A stretch of DNA of 64,000 nt from Lewinellaceae bacterium (lineage in GTDB: Bacteria > Bacteroidota > Bacteroidia > Chitinophagales > Saprospiraceae). The translations under genes were made by a program, and so were the position numbers. Location of the stretch: NCBI GenBank assembly GCA_020636355.1, contig JACJYB010000007.1:124001-188000 (forward strand). Reading direction: 5' to 3'. The notes beneath the pieces are model-generated. The model was not told where the DNA came from and searched no databases. It saw only the letters and a program-made list of their open reading frames with translations. Positions 1 through 8,931 of the stretch are shown one piece after another (the stretch's first letter is position 1; the number at the start of each line of letters is the position of its first letter).

Positions 1-272
1 AAAGAGAACACGGGATCCCGGACTTCAACACGCGGTATTTTGAGGGAGCTTATTATTCCCAGGAAATTGGTTTCCTCAAACCGGATACTGCCGGATACCG
101 GTATATCCTGAACCAGCATCAATTGACAGGATTTGAAACGCTTTTTCTCGACGACAAACCCGAAAATGTCGAAGGAGCTATCGAAGCTGGGCTTCAGAGT
201 GTGCTCATTGATCCGGAAATTTCATTGCGCAGACAGCTGATGGAAATGGGTTTGCAGCTTCAGGCTTTCTGA
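1..272 (+). CDS. HAD-superfamily hydrolase, C-terminal part (5' end outside window)
   Basis: The reading frame enters from the left edge (first full codon at 3) and gives about 89 residues to a TGA at 270-272. It contains two late HAD motifs: the lysine motif GFLKPD and the acidic motif FLDDKPENVEGA. This is the arrangement of haloacid-dehalogenase-like phosphatases of the YihX/epoxide-hydrolase-like subgroup, where the Lys and Asp pair stabilise the phospho-Asp intermediate and bind magnesium. The nucleophile motif DxDxT lies outside the window, so substrate and activity cannot be judged. The 3' end overlaps the end of the convergent MscS gene by 13 bp. Family is clear; the specific function is unknown. 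Confidence 0.85.
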   Translation, partial: REHGIPDFNTRYFEGAYYSQEIGFLKPDTAGYRYILNQHQLTGFETLFLDDKPENVEGAIEAGLQSVLIDPEISLRRQLMEMGLQLQAF

Positions 273-1066
273 TTCATATGCACATCCACCTGAGGGAATG
301 GGATGCTTACGCCCTCACGATCAAAAGCTTTCTTGACATTTTCCTGAAAATAAAAATAAGTATTCCAGTAATCGCTGCTCTTACACCAAGGCCGTACGGC
401 AAAATTAACCGAGCTGTCCCCCAACTCCGTCACCAGGATGTCGGTCTTGTGATCGGACAAAAGATAAGGGCATTTTACATTAACGTGTTCTATGACGGAT
501 CGGGCTAAATCAATGTCATCGTTATAACCAATGCCAAAAGTCATGTCCACCCGGATAATACCGGGACCACTTATATTGACCATGCTTCCTGAGGTGGCTA
601 CCGCGTTCGGTATAATGATCCGGCGATTATCCGGTGTCAACAGGATCGTATTGAAAACCTGAATGACCTGGACTACCCCGGTGTGGCCATCCAGGGTGAC
701 CAGATCGCCGGTGCGGTAGGGTTTGAAAAATAAGATCAGCACGCCGGCAGCAAAATTAGCCAGACTGCCCTGTAAAGCCAGCCCGATGGCCAATCCGGCT
801 GCGCCCAGGACTGCAATAAATGAAGTGGTCTCTATGCCCACCATGCCCAGAACAGAAAATATTAATAGGATCTTCAGCCCGATCGAGCTCAAAGACTTCA
901 GAAAACCCTGCAATGAATCGTCTATTTCCTGTTTACGGAGTTGTTGATCAATCAGAGCGGTAATCCGTTTGATGATCCAGAATCCCAGGATCAGGACCAG
1001 GAAGGCAAGCAGTACTTTCGGAGCATAATCCAGGATATGTTCCTGGATGGTAGATAACCAATTCAT
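260..1066 (-). CDS. mscS: MscS-family small-conductance mechanosensitive channel
   Basis: About 268 residues, the usual length of MscS. An N-terminal amphipathic stretch is followed by TM1 (around residues 17-37), TM2, and a Gly/Ala-rich pore helix reading AAGLAIGLALQGSLANFAAG, then the beta domain beginning FFKPYRTGDLV and an alpha/beta C-terminal domain. It should form a heptameric inner-membrane channel that releases solutes on hypo-osmotic shock. I start it at the ATG at 1066 (MNWLSTIQEH); the frame stays open to a TTG at 1114, but that extension would abut the divergent recX and adds nothing that looks conserved. The 3' end overlaps the HAD gene by 13 bp, tail to tail. A second, more distant MscS-like gene lies at 37856. 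Confidence 0.92.
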   Translation of the reverse strand: MNWLSTIQEHILDYAPKVLLAFLVLILGFWIIKRITALIDQQLRKQEIDDSLQGFLKSLSSIGLKILLIFSVLGMVGIETTSFIAVLGAAGLAIGLALQGSLANFAAGVLILFFKPYRTGDLVTLDGHTGVVQVIQVFNTILLTPDNRRIIIPNAVATSGSMVNISGPGIIRVDMTFGIGYNDDIDLARSVIEHVNVKCPYLLSDHKTDILVTELGDSSVNFAVRPWCKSSDYWNTYFYFQENVKKAFDREGVSIPFPQVDVHMNQKA

Positions 1067-1117
1067 TGATACATGTAATTTTAAGGTTTTCAAATCAAAT
1101 CCGGCCCAGCCCAATCT

Positions 1118-1585
1118 ATGATCGATCCAAAGAAGAAACAGCAGATCCTCCGGTATTGCGCCGGACAGGATCGTTCACATCTTGAGGTCAGATTAAAACT
1201 GATCCAGTTAAAAATCTATGGAGCGGATTTGGAATCCATCCTGTCAGAACTAATCCAACAGGACTTCCTCAATGAGGAACGGTTTGCCCGGAGCTTTGTT
1301 CGGGGGAAATTCCGGATGAAAGGTTGGGGCCGGGAAAAAATTGGACACGAGCTAGCCCGTCACGAACTATCCGATTACATCCTGCGAAAAGCATGGGAAG
1401 AGATTGACGAAGAGGAATACAAGGAATCTGCCCGGGATCAGGCTCATAAAATAGCTCAGCCATTGATTGTTTCCCGGCTTCCGGTGCCGCAGATCAGGAA
1501 GAAAACTTACGATACGCTACGTCGTCGGGGATTTGAACACGACATCGTTTGGGACGCCGTACAAGGTCTGGAATTACCGGATTAA
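1118..1585 (+). CDS. recX: RecX family regulatory protein
   Basis: A protein of 155 residues, typical of RecX. It has the three-helix repeat pattern of the family, with ILSELIQQDFLNEERFARSF and KGWGREKIGHELARHEL as recognisable pieces and a third repeat near the C-terminus (RRRGFEHDIVWDAV). RecX binds along the RecA filament groove and restrains recombinase and co-protease activity. No recA gene is next to it here, unlike in many proteobacteria; it is divergent from the mscS gene with about 50 bp between the start codons. The ATG start is unambiguous because the upstream bases belong to the divergent promoter region. Confidence 0.9.
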   Translation: MIDPKKKQQILRYCAGQDRSHLEVRLKLIQLKIYGADLESILSELIQQDFLNEERFARSFVRGKFRMKGWGREKIGHELARHELSDYILRKAWEEIDEEEYKESARDQAHKIAQPLIVSRLPVPQIRKKTYDTLRRRGFEHDIVWDAVQGLELPD

Positions 1586-1616
1586 TAACACAAACAGATA
1601 GAAAGTCCGGTTCCGA

Positions 1617-2075
1617 TCATTGGTTAAGTCTGCTTTCCTGCGAATCAATGCGATAATCAAGAACCAGTTGTGTCTTTATCTCGCGGAATTCCAGCTGACG
1701 GTAAAATCGGTGTGCTTCCATTCGGGTGGAGTTACAGCGAACGCGAATCCTGGTGATGTTTTGTTCGATGGACCACCGGATTGCAGATCGCACCAGCATC
1801 GTGCCGATGCCCTGGTTACGATGTTGTGCATCCACAACCAATCCACCGATTTCCGTTGAAAGCCCCGATTCTAAGCGTAACGTCTTAAAAACATGTACCC
1901 ACCCGATCACCTGATTTTCCCTGCTGGCAAGGTAAACGGTATGATCTGGGTGCTGGAGCATTTGACTGAGTCGGTTAGCTATTACATCGGCTTCTCCGGC
2001 GTAACCCAGCTGACGGACCAGGGCGCTGATGGCTTTACCATCATTTATCGATGCATTGCGGATTAAAATCTCCAT
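1617..2075 (-). CDS. GNAT family N-acetyltransferase
   Basis: A single GNAT domain of 152 residues. The acetyl-CoA pyrophosphate loop is seen as HRNQGIGTMLV (R/Q-x-x-G-x-G/A), preceded by the beta4 strand TEIGGLVVDAQ and followed by a C-terminal part with MEAHRFYRQLEF, the usual motif B of small-molecule acetyltransferases. The substrate cannot be read from sequence. It is convergent with recX (31 bp apart) and is followed, on its 5' side, by a 147-bp gap before nadB. A monocistronic cytoplasmic enzyme is the simplest reading. Confidence 0.85.
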   Translation of the reverse strand: MEILIRNASINDGKAISALVRQLGYAGEADVIANRLSQMLQHPDHTVYLASRENQVIGWVHVFKTLRLESGLSTEIGGLVVDAQHRNQGIGTMLVRSAIRWSIEQNITRIRVRCNSTRMEAHRFYRQLEFREIKTQLVLDYRIDSQESRLNQ

Positions 2076-2222
2076 ATTTCGATAGTAATAATAACTATGT
2101 ATTCTGGAGAACCTGGTAATTTTTATCTAATACTTCTATAATTTCAGATAATTCTACTAGCCTTAACCATCAATTTAGGAAAAAAGCGTATTCACGTATT
2201 TTAGTTGTGCTGTATCCGGGGT

Positions 2223-3827
2223 CTATAGATAAGTGTACTCCAGGAATGGATTCTTATTTGGATAATCGGTCGTAAAGTGCAATCCACGGCTTTCCCGGCG
2301 CATGCTTGCGGACCGGGTGACCAGGTAGCCGATGGTTATCAGGTTTCTCAGCTCACAAAGCTGAGGGGACAGAACGGAGGTATTGTACAGCATTTCGGTC
2401 TCCCGGAATAACAAATCCAATCGATCCATTGCCCGTTTGCTCCGCACATTGCTGCGTACGATCCCGACATAGGAACTCATGATCTCCTTCAATTCTTTCC
2501 AACTCTGGGTTATAAGAACCATTTCATTCGGAGCAGTGGTCCCTTCTGCATTCCACTCGGGGATCCCCATTTGCAGGATCGTATCGTCGATTTTTTCAGC
2601 AATATCGTGGGCAATGCGGTCACCGAACACCAGTCCTTCCAACAAAGAGTTTGAAGCCAGGCGATTGGCCCCGTGTAATCCCGAACAAGTGCATTCACCG
2701 GCGGCATAGAGGTGATCCAGAGAGGTTTTACCAATGGTATCGATCTGTATTCCTCCGCAGAAATAATGACATGCCGGTACCACCGGAATCATTTGCTTCA
2801 TTGGGTCGATCCCGATGCTCAGACATTTTTCGTATATGGTAGGAAAATGATTGACAAAAGCCTCTTTTTCCAGATGGGTGCAGTCCAGACAGACAAAATC
2901 ATCCCCGCGTACTTTCATTTCGTTGTCAATGGCCCGTGCCACGATGTCCCTGGGTGCCAGGGATTTTCTTGGATCATACCGTTGCATGAATTCTTTACCA
3001 TCCTTCGTTTTAAGAATGGCCCCGAAACCCCTTACAGCCTCTGAAACCAGAAAATCCGGGTTTTCACCGGCCGGATTGTATAACGCGGTCGGGTGAAACT
3101 GGACAAACTCCATGTTCGCTATGCGGCCCTTGGCCCGATACATCATAGCAATGCCATCACCGGAAGCTATGGTCGGATTGGTCGTGTTGCGATAAATCTG
3201 ACCGGCGCCCCCGGTACACAATACGGTCTTTTTGGCAATGAAAGTCTCAATCTGGTGACTCGTTTTGTTTAAAGCGTAAACACCAAAGCAGGATATATTT
3301 GGGGTGGCCCGGGTAATGTTGTAGCCTAAATGGTGCTGGGTAAGCAGGTTGATTGCAAAGAAATGCTCATGTATGATGATGTTGGGCAGCGTTGCGGCTT
3401 TTTCGAGTAATGCCCGCTGAATCTCCCATCCGGTCAGATCTTTGTAGTGCAGGATGCGGTTTTCCGTATGTCCGCCTTCGCGACCCAGATCGTAGTCGTT
3501 TTCCTTGTTTTTGTCAAAGCGGGTACCCCACCCAATAATCTCTTTGACCCGTTCTGGCCCTTCTTTCACCACAATTTCAACCACGTCAAGGTCACACAAT
3601 CCATCACCGGCATCCAGCGTATCCGCGATGTGTTTCTCATAGGTGTCTTTTTCAAAATCCCAGACGGCAGCTACTCCGCCCTGGGCATAACGGGTATTGC
3701 TTTCATTATCGTCGGTTTTGGTGAGGACCTGAATATTCAGATCCGGGCGCAACATGGCCAGTTTGATTGCCACGCTTAATCCGGCTACACCGGATCCTAA
3801 AATAAGTACATCGGATGTGTGTGTCAT
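2223..3827 (-). CDS. nadB: L-aspartate oxidase
   Basis: At 534 residues it matches the family. The FAD dinucleotide fold is at the N-terminus (LILGSGVAGLSVAIKLA), followed by TRYAQGGVAAVW, the substrate-loop motif GREGGHTENRILHYKDLTG and, near residue 380, CGGIQID with AAGECTCSGLHGANRLASNS, all diagnostic of NadB as opposed to fumarate reductase or succinate dehydrogenase flavoproteins. The enzyme oxidises L-aspartate to iminoaspartate, the first step of de novo NAD synthesis. NadA and NadC are not adjacent, so the pathway is split in this genome. It is divergent from the glycosyltransferase gene, with 80 bp between the starts. Confidence 0.95.
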   Translation of the reverse strand: MTHTSDVLILGSGVAGLSVAIKLAMLRPDLNIQVLTKTDDNESNTRYAQGGVAAVWDFEKDTYEKHIADTLDAGDGLCDLDVVEIVVKEGPERVKEIIGWGTRFDKNKENDYDLGREGGHTENRILHYKDLTGWEIQRALLEKAATLPNIIIHEHFFAINLLTQHHLGYNITRATPNISCFGVYALNKTSHQIETFIAKKTVLCTGGAGQIYRNTTNPTIASGDGIAMMYRAKGRIANMEFVQFHPTALYNPAGENPDFLVSEAVRGFGAILKTKDGKEFMQRYDPRKSLAPRDIVARAIDNEMKVRGDDFVCLDCTHLEKEAFVNHFPTIYEKCLSIGIDPMKQMIPVVPACHYFCGGIQIDTIGKTSLDHLYAAGECTCSGLHGANRLASNSLLEGLVFGDRIAHDIAEKIDDTILQMGIPEWNAEGTTAPNEMVLITQSWKELKEIMSSYVGIVRSNVRSKRAMDRLDLLFRETEMLYNTSVLSPQLCELRNLITIGYLVTRSASMRRESRGLHFTTDYPNKNPFLEYTYL

Positions 3828-3907
3828 GACTGATTTAGCGCTTTCGTGGTGTGATTTTGGTTACCTTCCGGTTTCGTAAGTTTGGCCTGTAATGCAGTGG
3901 AAAGGTA

Positions 3908-5035
3908 ATGAAAATTGCAGTTAATACCCGGCTTCTCCTGGACAATAAACTGGAAGGTATCGGTTGGCATACCTATGAAATTCTGCGCCGGATGGCGGCT
4001 GCTCACCCGGAAGATTCGTTTTATTTTTTATTTGACCGGCCCTATCATCCACAATTTATTTTCGGTCCAAACGTGCATCCCTTGGTGCTGCCTCCTCCGG
4101 CAAGGCATCCCCTATTATTTTACATTTGGTTTGAATGGTCCGTATACCGGGCTTTGAGGCGAATAAAACCGGATGTGTTTTACTCGACCGACGGCTTTTT
4201 ATCATTGCGTACCAGCATACCTACGCTGTTGACCGTACACGATCTGGCTTATCATCACTTCCCTGAACATCTGCCGTGGGTGATGCGGACCTATTATCAG
4301 CAGATGATGCCCAGGTTTGTTCGCCGTGCGAATCACCTGATTACGGTCTCCGCATTCTCCAAAAAAGATCTTATCGCCAGGTTTAACGTATTACCCGAAA
4401 AAATCACGGTAGCCTATAATGGACTCAGACCGGTGTTTCATTCAGTTGATGCATCGGAAAAACAGACCGTCAGGGATGAGGTTTCAGCCGGTCAGCCCTA
4501 TTTTTTATACGTTGGATCCATGCATCCCCGCAAGAACATCGAGCGCTTCCTGGAGGCTTTTAGTAGGTTTAAGGACCAGGATTCGCAAAAGATTCACCTG
4601 GTTCTCGCGGGCAGGATGGCCTGGAAAGCATCTTCTATCAAATCAAAACTGGACAGACATTCCTACCGGGATTATATCCATCTTACCGGGATGATTCCGG
4701 ATGAACAGATGGCCCGCCTCTACCGGGGAGCAATTGCCCTCGTGTATCCCTCGCTTTTTGAGGGTTTTGGGATGCCGGCTCTGGAAGCCCTTGCCAGCCA
4801 TACCATCCCTGTCCTATCCGGAACGTCATCTTTGCCTGAGGTGGGCGGGGAGGTGGCTATTTACGTCGATCCCTTGCAGACAAGCTCCATTTTAAACGGC
4901 ATGCTGCAGGCTTTGAACCATGATGCGCACGATGCAGGATGGGTGAAAAAAGCGGACGAGCAAGTGAATAAATTTAGTTGGGATGAGTCGGCCACGCTGA
5001 TTTATCAGGAATTACTTAATTTAAGTGGACGGTAA
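3908..5035 (+). CDS. GT4-type glycosyltransferase (family 1 in Pfam terms)
   Basis: A 375-residue GT-B protein with the retaining GT4 signatures: an N-terminal acceptor domain with GIGWHTYEILRRM, then in the C-terminal donor domain YVGSMHPRKNIERFLEAF and the E-x7-E motif in SLFEGFGMPALEALA. Such enzymes transfer a sugar, often mannose or glucose, from a nucleotide donor during exopolysaccharide, lipid or protein glycosylation. There is no signal peptide and it should act at the cytoplasmic face. Only 12 bp separate its stop from the likely ATG of the next gene, so the two are probably co-transcribed. Donor and acceptor are unknown. Confidence 0.9.
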   Translation: MKIAVNTRLLLDNKLEGIGWHTYEILRRMAAAHPEDSFYFLFDRPYHPQFIFGPNVHPLVLPPPARHPLLFYIWFEWSVYRALRRIKPDVFYSTDGFLSLRTSIPTLLTVHDLAYHHFPEHLPWVMRTYYQQMMPRFVRRANHLITVSAFSKKDLIARFNVLPEKITVAYNGLRPVFHSVDASEKQTVRDEVSAGQPYFLYVGSMHPRKNIERFLEAFSRFKDQDSQKIHLVLAGRMAWKASSIKSKLDRHSYRDYIHLTGMIPDEQMARLYRGAIALVYPSLFEGFGMPALEALASHTIPVLSGTSSLPEVGGEVAIYVDPLQTSSILNGMLQALNHDAHDAGWVKKADEQVNKFSWDESATLIYQELLNLSGR

Positions 5036-5047
5036 TTAGAATTGATT

Positions 5048-6058
5048 ATGATCCGATATGGTTTGGTATTGCTGCTTGCACTGATTACACTTGCTGGACA
5101 CTCCCAAAACTACATTTACGACCGGATTACCGATCCATCGGTGAAGGCGATGACCATTCAAACCGATTTCAGGAAATTGATCCGGGAAAAATCCAAGGAA
5201 ATCTATCAAAACGGGCAGCTGATCGTCGAAATGGATGGCAGTACGGATACTTTTGATATCGAACTGCGTGCCAGAGGAAATTCACGGCAATCCATCTGTT
5301 ATTACCCGCCCATCAAACTTAAATTTTCAAAAAAAGCACTGAACATACCCGAGCCGAATACAGTGAAGCTGGTCAATTGCTGCCGGAATACCGATGACTA
5401 TGAAGCATTGCTCTGGAAAGAATACCTCATCTATGGCCTTTACCGGATTCTGACTGACGTATCCTTTCGCACCCAGATCGTACCGATCACCTATGTGGAT
5501 GTCACCAAGCCCAAAGCAACCTATACCAGGATGGGCTTTCTGATCGAACCGGAAGAAGAACTTGCCGCCAAATTGCACGGGCAAATGTATGAACCCAAAA
5601 TCACCTTGAATAAGATCATGGACTCGACCATGCTCAGCGTCATTACCATATTTCAATACGTGATCGGAAATACCGACTGGGCGGTAGGAAATCAACACAA
5701 CATGAGCATCATCCGAACGGAAAACAATTTGCCTTATCCCATCCCCTATGATTTCGACTATGCGGGATTGGTCAACGCTTCGTACGCAGTTCCCCACGAG
5801 AGTCTGCCGATTAAAAAAGTAACTGAACGGTTCAATCGCAGCTATTGTCTGAGTGAAGGTCAGGTTCGGGAAGCCAGAGAAACGCTTTTGACGAAAGAGA
5901 CAGCCATGTATGATGAAATCGATGGTTGTCCCGGACTGGATGATCGTGAAAAAAAGCAAATGAAGTCCTACCTGAAGGAAGGGTTTGAATTAATTCGCGA
6001 TGAGCGCCGGGCGATCCAGATTTTCACACGGGATTGTCTGGAATGGCCAAAAAATTAG
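5048..6058 (+). CDS. secreted protein, CotH-like (atypical kinase-like) candidate
   Basis: About 336 residues from the ATG at 5048 (the frame also offers a TTG at 5042). The first 20 residues are a signal peptide ending near AGHSQ. Three stretches recall the spore-coat kinase CotH: a beta segment RARGNSRQSICYYPPIKLKF near residue 75, a helix with LLWKEYLIYGLYRILTD, and INTER-domain-like VIGNTDWAVGNQHNM followed by PYDFDYAGLVNASYAVP, which could hold metal- and ATP-binding residues. The resemblance is by eye and remote. It follows the GT4 gene closely, suggesting a shared role on an exported glycan or protein. The alternative is an uncharacterised Bacteroidota secreted protein with no catalytic role. 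Confidence 0.6.
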   Translation: MIRYGLVLLLALITLAGHSQNYIYDRITDPSVKAMTIQTDFRKLIREKSKEIYQNGQLIVEMDGSTDTFDIELRARGNSRQSICYYPPIKLKFSKKALNIPEPNTVKLVNCCRNTDDYEALLWKEYLIYGLYRILTDVSFRTQIVPITYVDVTKPKATYTRMGFLIEPEEELAAKLHGQMYEPKITLNKIMDSTMLSVITIFQYVIGNTDWAVGNQHNMSIIRTENNLPYPIPYDFDYAGLVNASYAVPHESLPIKKVTERFNRSYCLSEGQVREARETLLTKETAMYDEIDGCPGLDDREKKQMKSYLKEGFELIRDERRAIQIFTRDCLEWPKN

Positions 6059-6146
6059 ACAGCGCTTTAATGTTTTTGCCCATCAGGAAGCGATTTCGTA
6101 GGAATGGTTCGGTGAATTATTGAATGAAGACGGCAAACAACTCCTC

Positions 6147-7325
6147 TCAGGAAGTTGCGGATTTTGACCGGCTTCGCTGCCACAGGATAAGGGCACCGAT
6201 AATTCCCAGGGCAAACACGAGCGTTGAGATGATCTCTGCCTGACTCGCCTCCATGCCAAGGACATGCATGGTTTCATTAACACGAATTTTTTCGATGAAG
6301 AAACGCTCGATGCCATTCAGCATGCAGTAGATGAAAAAGATCATACCCGGGATCGAGATCCTTTTTCTTAGAAGCCAGAGAATCCCAAAGATGATCAGAG
6401 AGGCGACGACTTCATAAAGTGGCGTAGGAAATACCGGAGTGGCAAGGTGACTGCAATAGTGTCCGATGCAGCCATCGATCGGTATGCCATCATTCAGTAC
6501 GTTACGGGGATAATCGAAAGCCCAGGCCCAGTCCGGTAAAAAAAACCATCCTGGCTTTGCAGCGGTATTGGCGATTCCCCAGTCTCCGTCTCCTGCAAAC
6601 TGACAGCCGAGTCGGCCAACCGCATAACCCATGATCATAGCCGGAGCAGCTGCATCCATCACCCGGATGACCGGTAATCCCCGCTTGCGGACATACCAGA
6701 ATACCACGATAAATGCAACAATCAAACCACCATAGATGGCCAGGCCGGCACCCGAAAACAATTGGCCAAGGGGGTCTTTAATAAAATGGGAAAAGGAATT
6801 GGGACCTTCAAAAAGGGCAAACAACTTGGCTCCGATGATCCCACTGACCGCGGCTGTGATTGCGATATCACCCACCATGTCATGAGGATAGATCTTAACG
6901 GTTTTGCGTTCTGGCTTGGGAAGTGCCTGCCGGTTGACATCCCAATAGCGATAGGCGGCGAAAGCAATGGCCAGCAAGATGCCAGCACCCAAGTTGCCCT
7001 TCCCCGAAAAAATCAGGGAAGCAACATCTCCCTCTACTTCCCGAAAATGTTGGAACAGATAGATCAATTTGTACCCCAGCAAGAACCCCAAAACTCCATT
7101 CCATACAATATCACCAATCTTGGGTTTCTCACCCACAATAATTTCGCGGGTTTGAAAATGTAGGATACCCGCTTTTTCCATCCGGGTGAACTCGAGATAC
7201 AATACATAGCCGGCTGCCAGAAATGCCAGGGCCAGAAAGAATCCGAACGTGTTGATGACCGATAGAAAATTATCCGGTTCGGTCCCAAATAGATCATGGA
7301 AAAAGTAAGAAAGATTCGGGTACAT
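6147..7325 (-). CDS. lgt: prolipoprotein diacylglyceryl transferase (Lgt)
   Basis: A 392-residue polytopic membrane protein with at least seven hydrophobic segments. The Lgt signature is read as MGYAVGRLGCQFAGDGDWG near residue 235, with PTPLYEVVASLIIFG further on. Lgt moves the diacylglyceryl group from phosphatidylglycerol to the lipobox cysteine of prelipoproteins, such as the GldH protein encoded at 59432. It is longer than the roughly 290-residue E. coli enzyme because of extra loops, for example around residues 90-150 (KPERKTVKIYPHDM), which is common in Bacteroidota. It is convergent with the CotH-like gene. Confidence 0.92.
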   Translation of the reverse strand: MYPNLSYFFHDLFGTEPDNFLSVINTFGFFLALAFLAAGYVLYLEFTRMEKAGILHFQTREIIVGEKPKIGDIVWNGVLGFLLGYKLIYLFQHFREVEGDVASLIFSGKGNLGAGILLAIAFAAYRYWDVNRQALPKPERKTVKIYPHDMVGDIAITAAVSGIIGAKLFALFEGPNSFSHFIKDPLGQLFSGAGLAIYGGLIVAFIVVFWYVRKRGLPVIRVMDAAAPAMIMGYAVGRLGCQFAGDGDWGIANTAAKPGWFFLPDWAWAFDYPRNVLNDGIPIDGCIGHYCSHLATPVFPTPLYEVVASLIIFGILWLLRKRISIPGMIFFIYCMLNGIERFFIEKIRVNETMHVLGMEASQAEIISTLVFALGIIGALILWQRSRSKSATS

Positions 7326-7607
7326 AATCGCGATTCAGATTCAAAAATACACATTGGAGCGGTATTTGACCGTTAATTCCTTAACAACAAGTGCAGCCTT
7401 ACGGATATTACCGAGGAGTTTGCTGAACGGTCCAATCCTATTTTTTCTCAACTTGAAGATCGGGTAGTGAAAGGAACTGGTTAAAGACCATGTTCTCGGA
7501 TGGTCGTTCAACTGGGGACACCAGATTCTATCCGCTGCAGGATCTATTTAAGACGTCGGCAGCGAATTTTCGCCGGTAGTTGGTAAATTGTACCATCTTC
7601 ATGGAAT

Positions 7608-8048
7608 ATGAACGAACCCAAAAAAGACAAACAGTTTATTCACAAACCTTATTACGTAGGAGGAATGAAAGCGATGTCGGAGTTCATACGCCGGCAGCTC
7701 CAATATCCTGCGTCAGCCGCAGCACAAAACATTCAAGGAACGGTGCAATTACGCTATACCATCGATTATCAGGGTAATGTTACCGATGTCCGGGTTATCA
7801 AGCATTTGGGCTATGGGTGTGATGAAGAAGCGGAAAGGGTTGTTCGCTTGCTGAAATTTGAAGTTAAAAAACCGCGGCATCTGCGGGTTGAATTCCATAA
7901 AACCTTAAACATTCATTTCCGGCCGCCCAAAGCGGTGAAAACCAAGCCCGTCTATTCTTATGAGTTTAAGGAATCCGGTAAAGAAGAACAACCAGCACCC
8001 CAGTCAGGGTTTTTTTCCTATACCATTACATTTAACCAGGCTAAATAA
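7608..8048 (+). CDS. TonB C-terminal domain protein without membrane anchor
   Basis: The protein has 146 residues. Residues 20-105 form a TonB C-terminal-like fold: AMSEFIRRQLQYPASAA, then GTVQLRYTIDYQGNVTDVRV and a later strand, as in the energy-transducer TonB family of Bacteroidota. There is neither a transmembrane helix nor a signal peptide at the N-terminus, which begins MNEPKKDKQF, so it cannot span the periplasm as canonical TonB does. It may be a cytoplasmic orphan or a domain shed from a longer ancestor. The stop codon lies in the 5' arm of a terminator hairpin. The preceding 282 bp hold no recognisable gene. Confidence 0.75.
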   Translation: MNEPKKDKQFIHKPYYVGGMKAMSEFIRRQLQYPASAAAQNIQGTVQLRYTIDYQGNVTDVRVIKHLGYGCDEEAERVVRLLKFEVKKPRHLRVEFHKTLNIHFRPPKAVKTKPVYSYEFKESGKEEQPAPQSGFFSYTITFNQAK

Positions 8049-8081
8049 AAAAGAGCCACAGGACCTGCGACTCTTTTTTTT
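8047..8081. terminator. bidirectional intrinsic terminator
   Basis: An A-run and GAG on the left pair with CTC and a run of eight T on the right, with an inner CAG/CTG stem interrupted by mismatches. It lies between two convergent genes (TonB-domain protein and DUF937 protein), and both strands end in a U-tract, so it can serve transcription from either side. Confidence 0.75.
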
Positions 8082-8103
8082 AGTTTTGGAGCCATGGAGG
8101 CTG

Positions 8104-8706
8104 TTATCTTCTGCTCAGGAATTTCATACCGAAGCTGGCCAGGTCATCCATGATAGAACCATCGCCATCCTGATCGAGGAAGCGGTTGATTAAGCTGGCA
8201 TGTTGATTTTGCTGGGCTTCCGTTTGAACGGTATTGCGTAACAAGTTGGTGAGATCACCAACACCCAGGCCTTGTTGATTGCGGGCTTTGCCCAGTGCAC
8301 CCATGACCAGGGGAGCCAACATGGCCAACAGGGAACCTGCTTTCGATTTATCCATTCCGCTCATTTTGGTGATCATATCCACGACATTGGATTGGTTGTT
8401 ACCCAGCACATGATTCAGAATTCCGGATCCATTTAGCATGGCGGTATTGGCCGGCTGCCGGTTACCGGATAGAAATCCGGCGAGATCATCCAGGATACTT
8501 CCGTCATGATCGCGGTCCAATGCGGATACCAGGGACGTCGCTCCGGTAGGAGTGGCCGCATTCCGGGCAATCGCAGAGGTAATGGCAGAAAGAGCACTGT
8601 GTGCTGCTACCTGGGTTTGGTTGGTATCTGCACCACCTAATTGTTTTGAAATAGTGTCCAGGAGGCCATCCGGAAGATTGCCTTGAAGTAAATCGGTAAT
8701 ATTCAT
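8104..8706 (-). CDS. DUF937 domain protein (YidB-like) with two Ca-loop-like motifs
   Basis: A 200-residue soluble protein matching the DUF937 pattern: NLPDGLLDTISKQLGG at the N-terminus, alanine-rich helices, and later a second block with MLAMLAPLVMGALGKA-like sequence (LLAMLAPLVMGALGKARNQQ). Two acidic loops, DRDHDGSILDDL and DQDGDGSIMDDL, look like EF-hand or dockerin calcium loops and are a frequent addition in Bacteroidota members. No signal peptide is visible. Function of the family is unknown. It is monocistronic, with the shared terminator downstream. Confidence 0.8.
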   Translation of the reverse strand: MNITDLLQGNLPDGLLDTISKQLGGADTNQTQVAAHSALSAITSAIARNAATPTGATSLVSALDRDHDGSILDDLAGFLSGNRQPANTAMLNGSGILNHVLGNNQSNVVDMITKMSGMDKSKAGSLLAMLAPLVMGALGKARNQQGLGVGDLTNLLRNTVQTEAQQNQHASLINRFLDQDGDGSIMDDLASFGMKFLSRR

Positions 8707-8860
8707 TACGCTATAATTTTAAGAAGTTGTTTGAAATAATTCCTCTGTTGAGACGGTTGATTGATTCAAATGTAACACATTATCGAGTCGACCACCGGAA
8801 ATATTTGCCTTTCCACTTCATATAAAAACAAGTCTTAATACAAACTGGTACGGTATTTGG

Positions 8861-8886
8861 ATACATTACGAAATAATGTAATGTAT
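8861..8886. promoter_or_regulatory. perfect 9-bp inverted repeat upstream of the LysM glucosaminidase
   Basis: ATACATTAC and GTAATGTAT are separated by 8 bp, 46 bp before the ATG at 8932. The arms are AT-rich and not followed by a T-tract, so an operator is more likely than a terminator. The regulator is unknown. Confidence 0.45.
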
Positions 8887-8931
8887 AATCAAATAATTAA
8901 TAACCAGTCAAATCTCTAAAAACAGTTTAAT

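Noticed and set aside
5327..5959. 210-codon minus-strand ORF
   Set aside because: It is antisense to the CotH-like gene, which has a signal peptide and family-like motifs.
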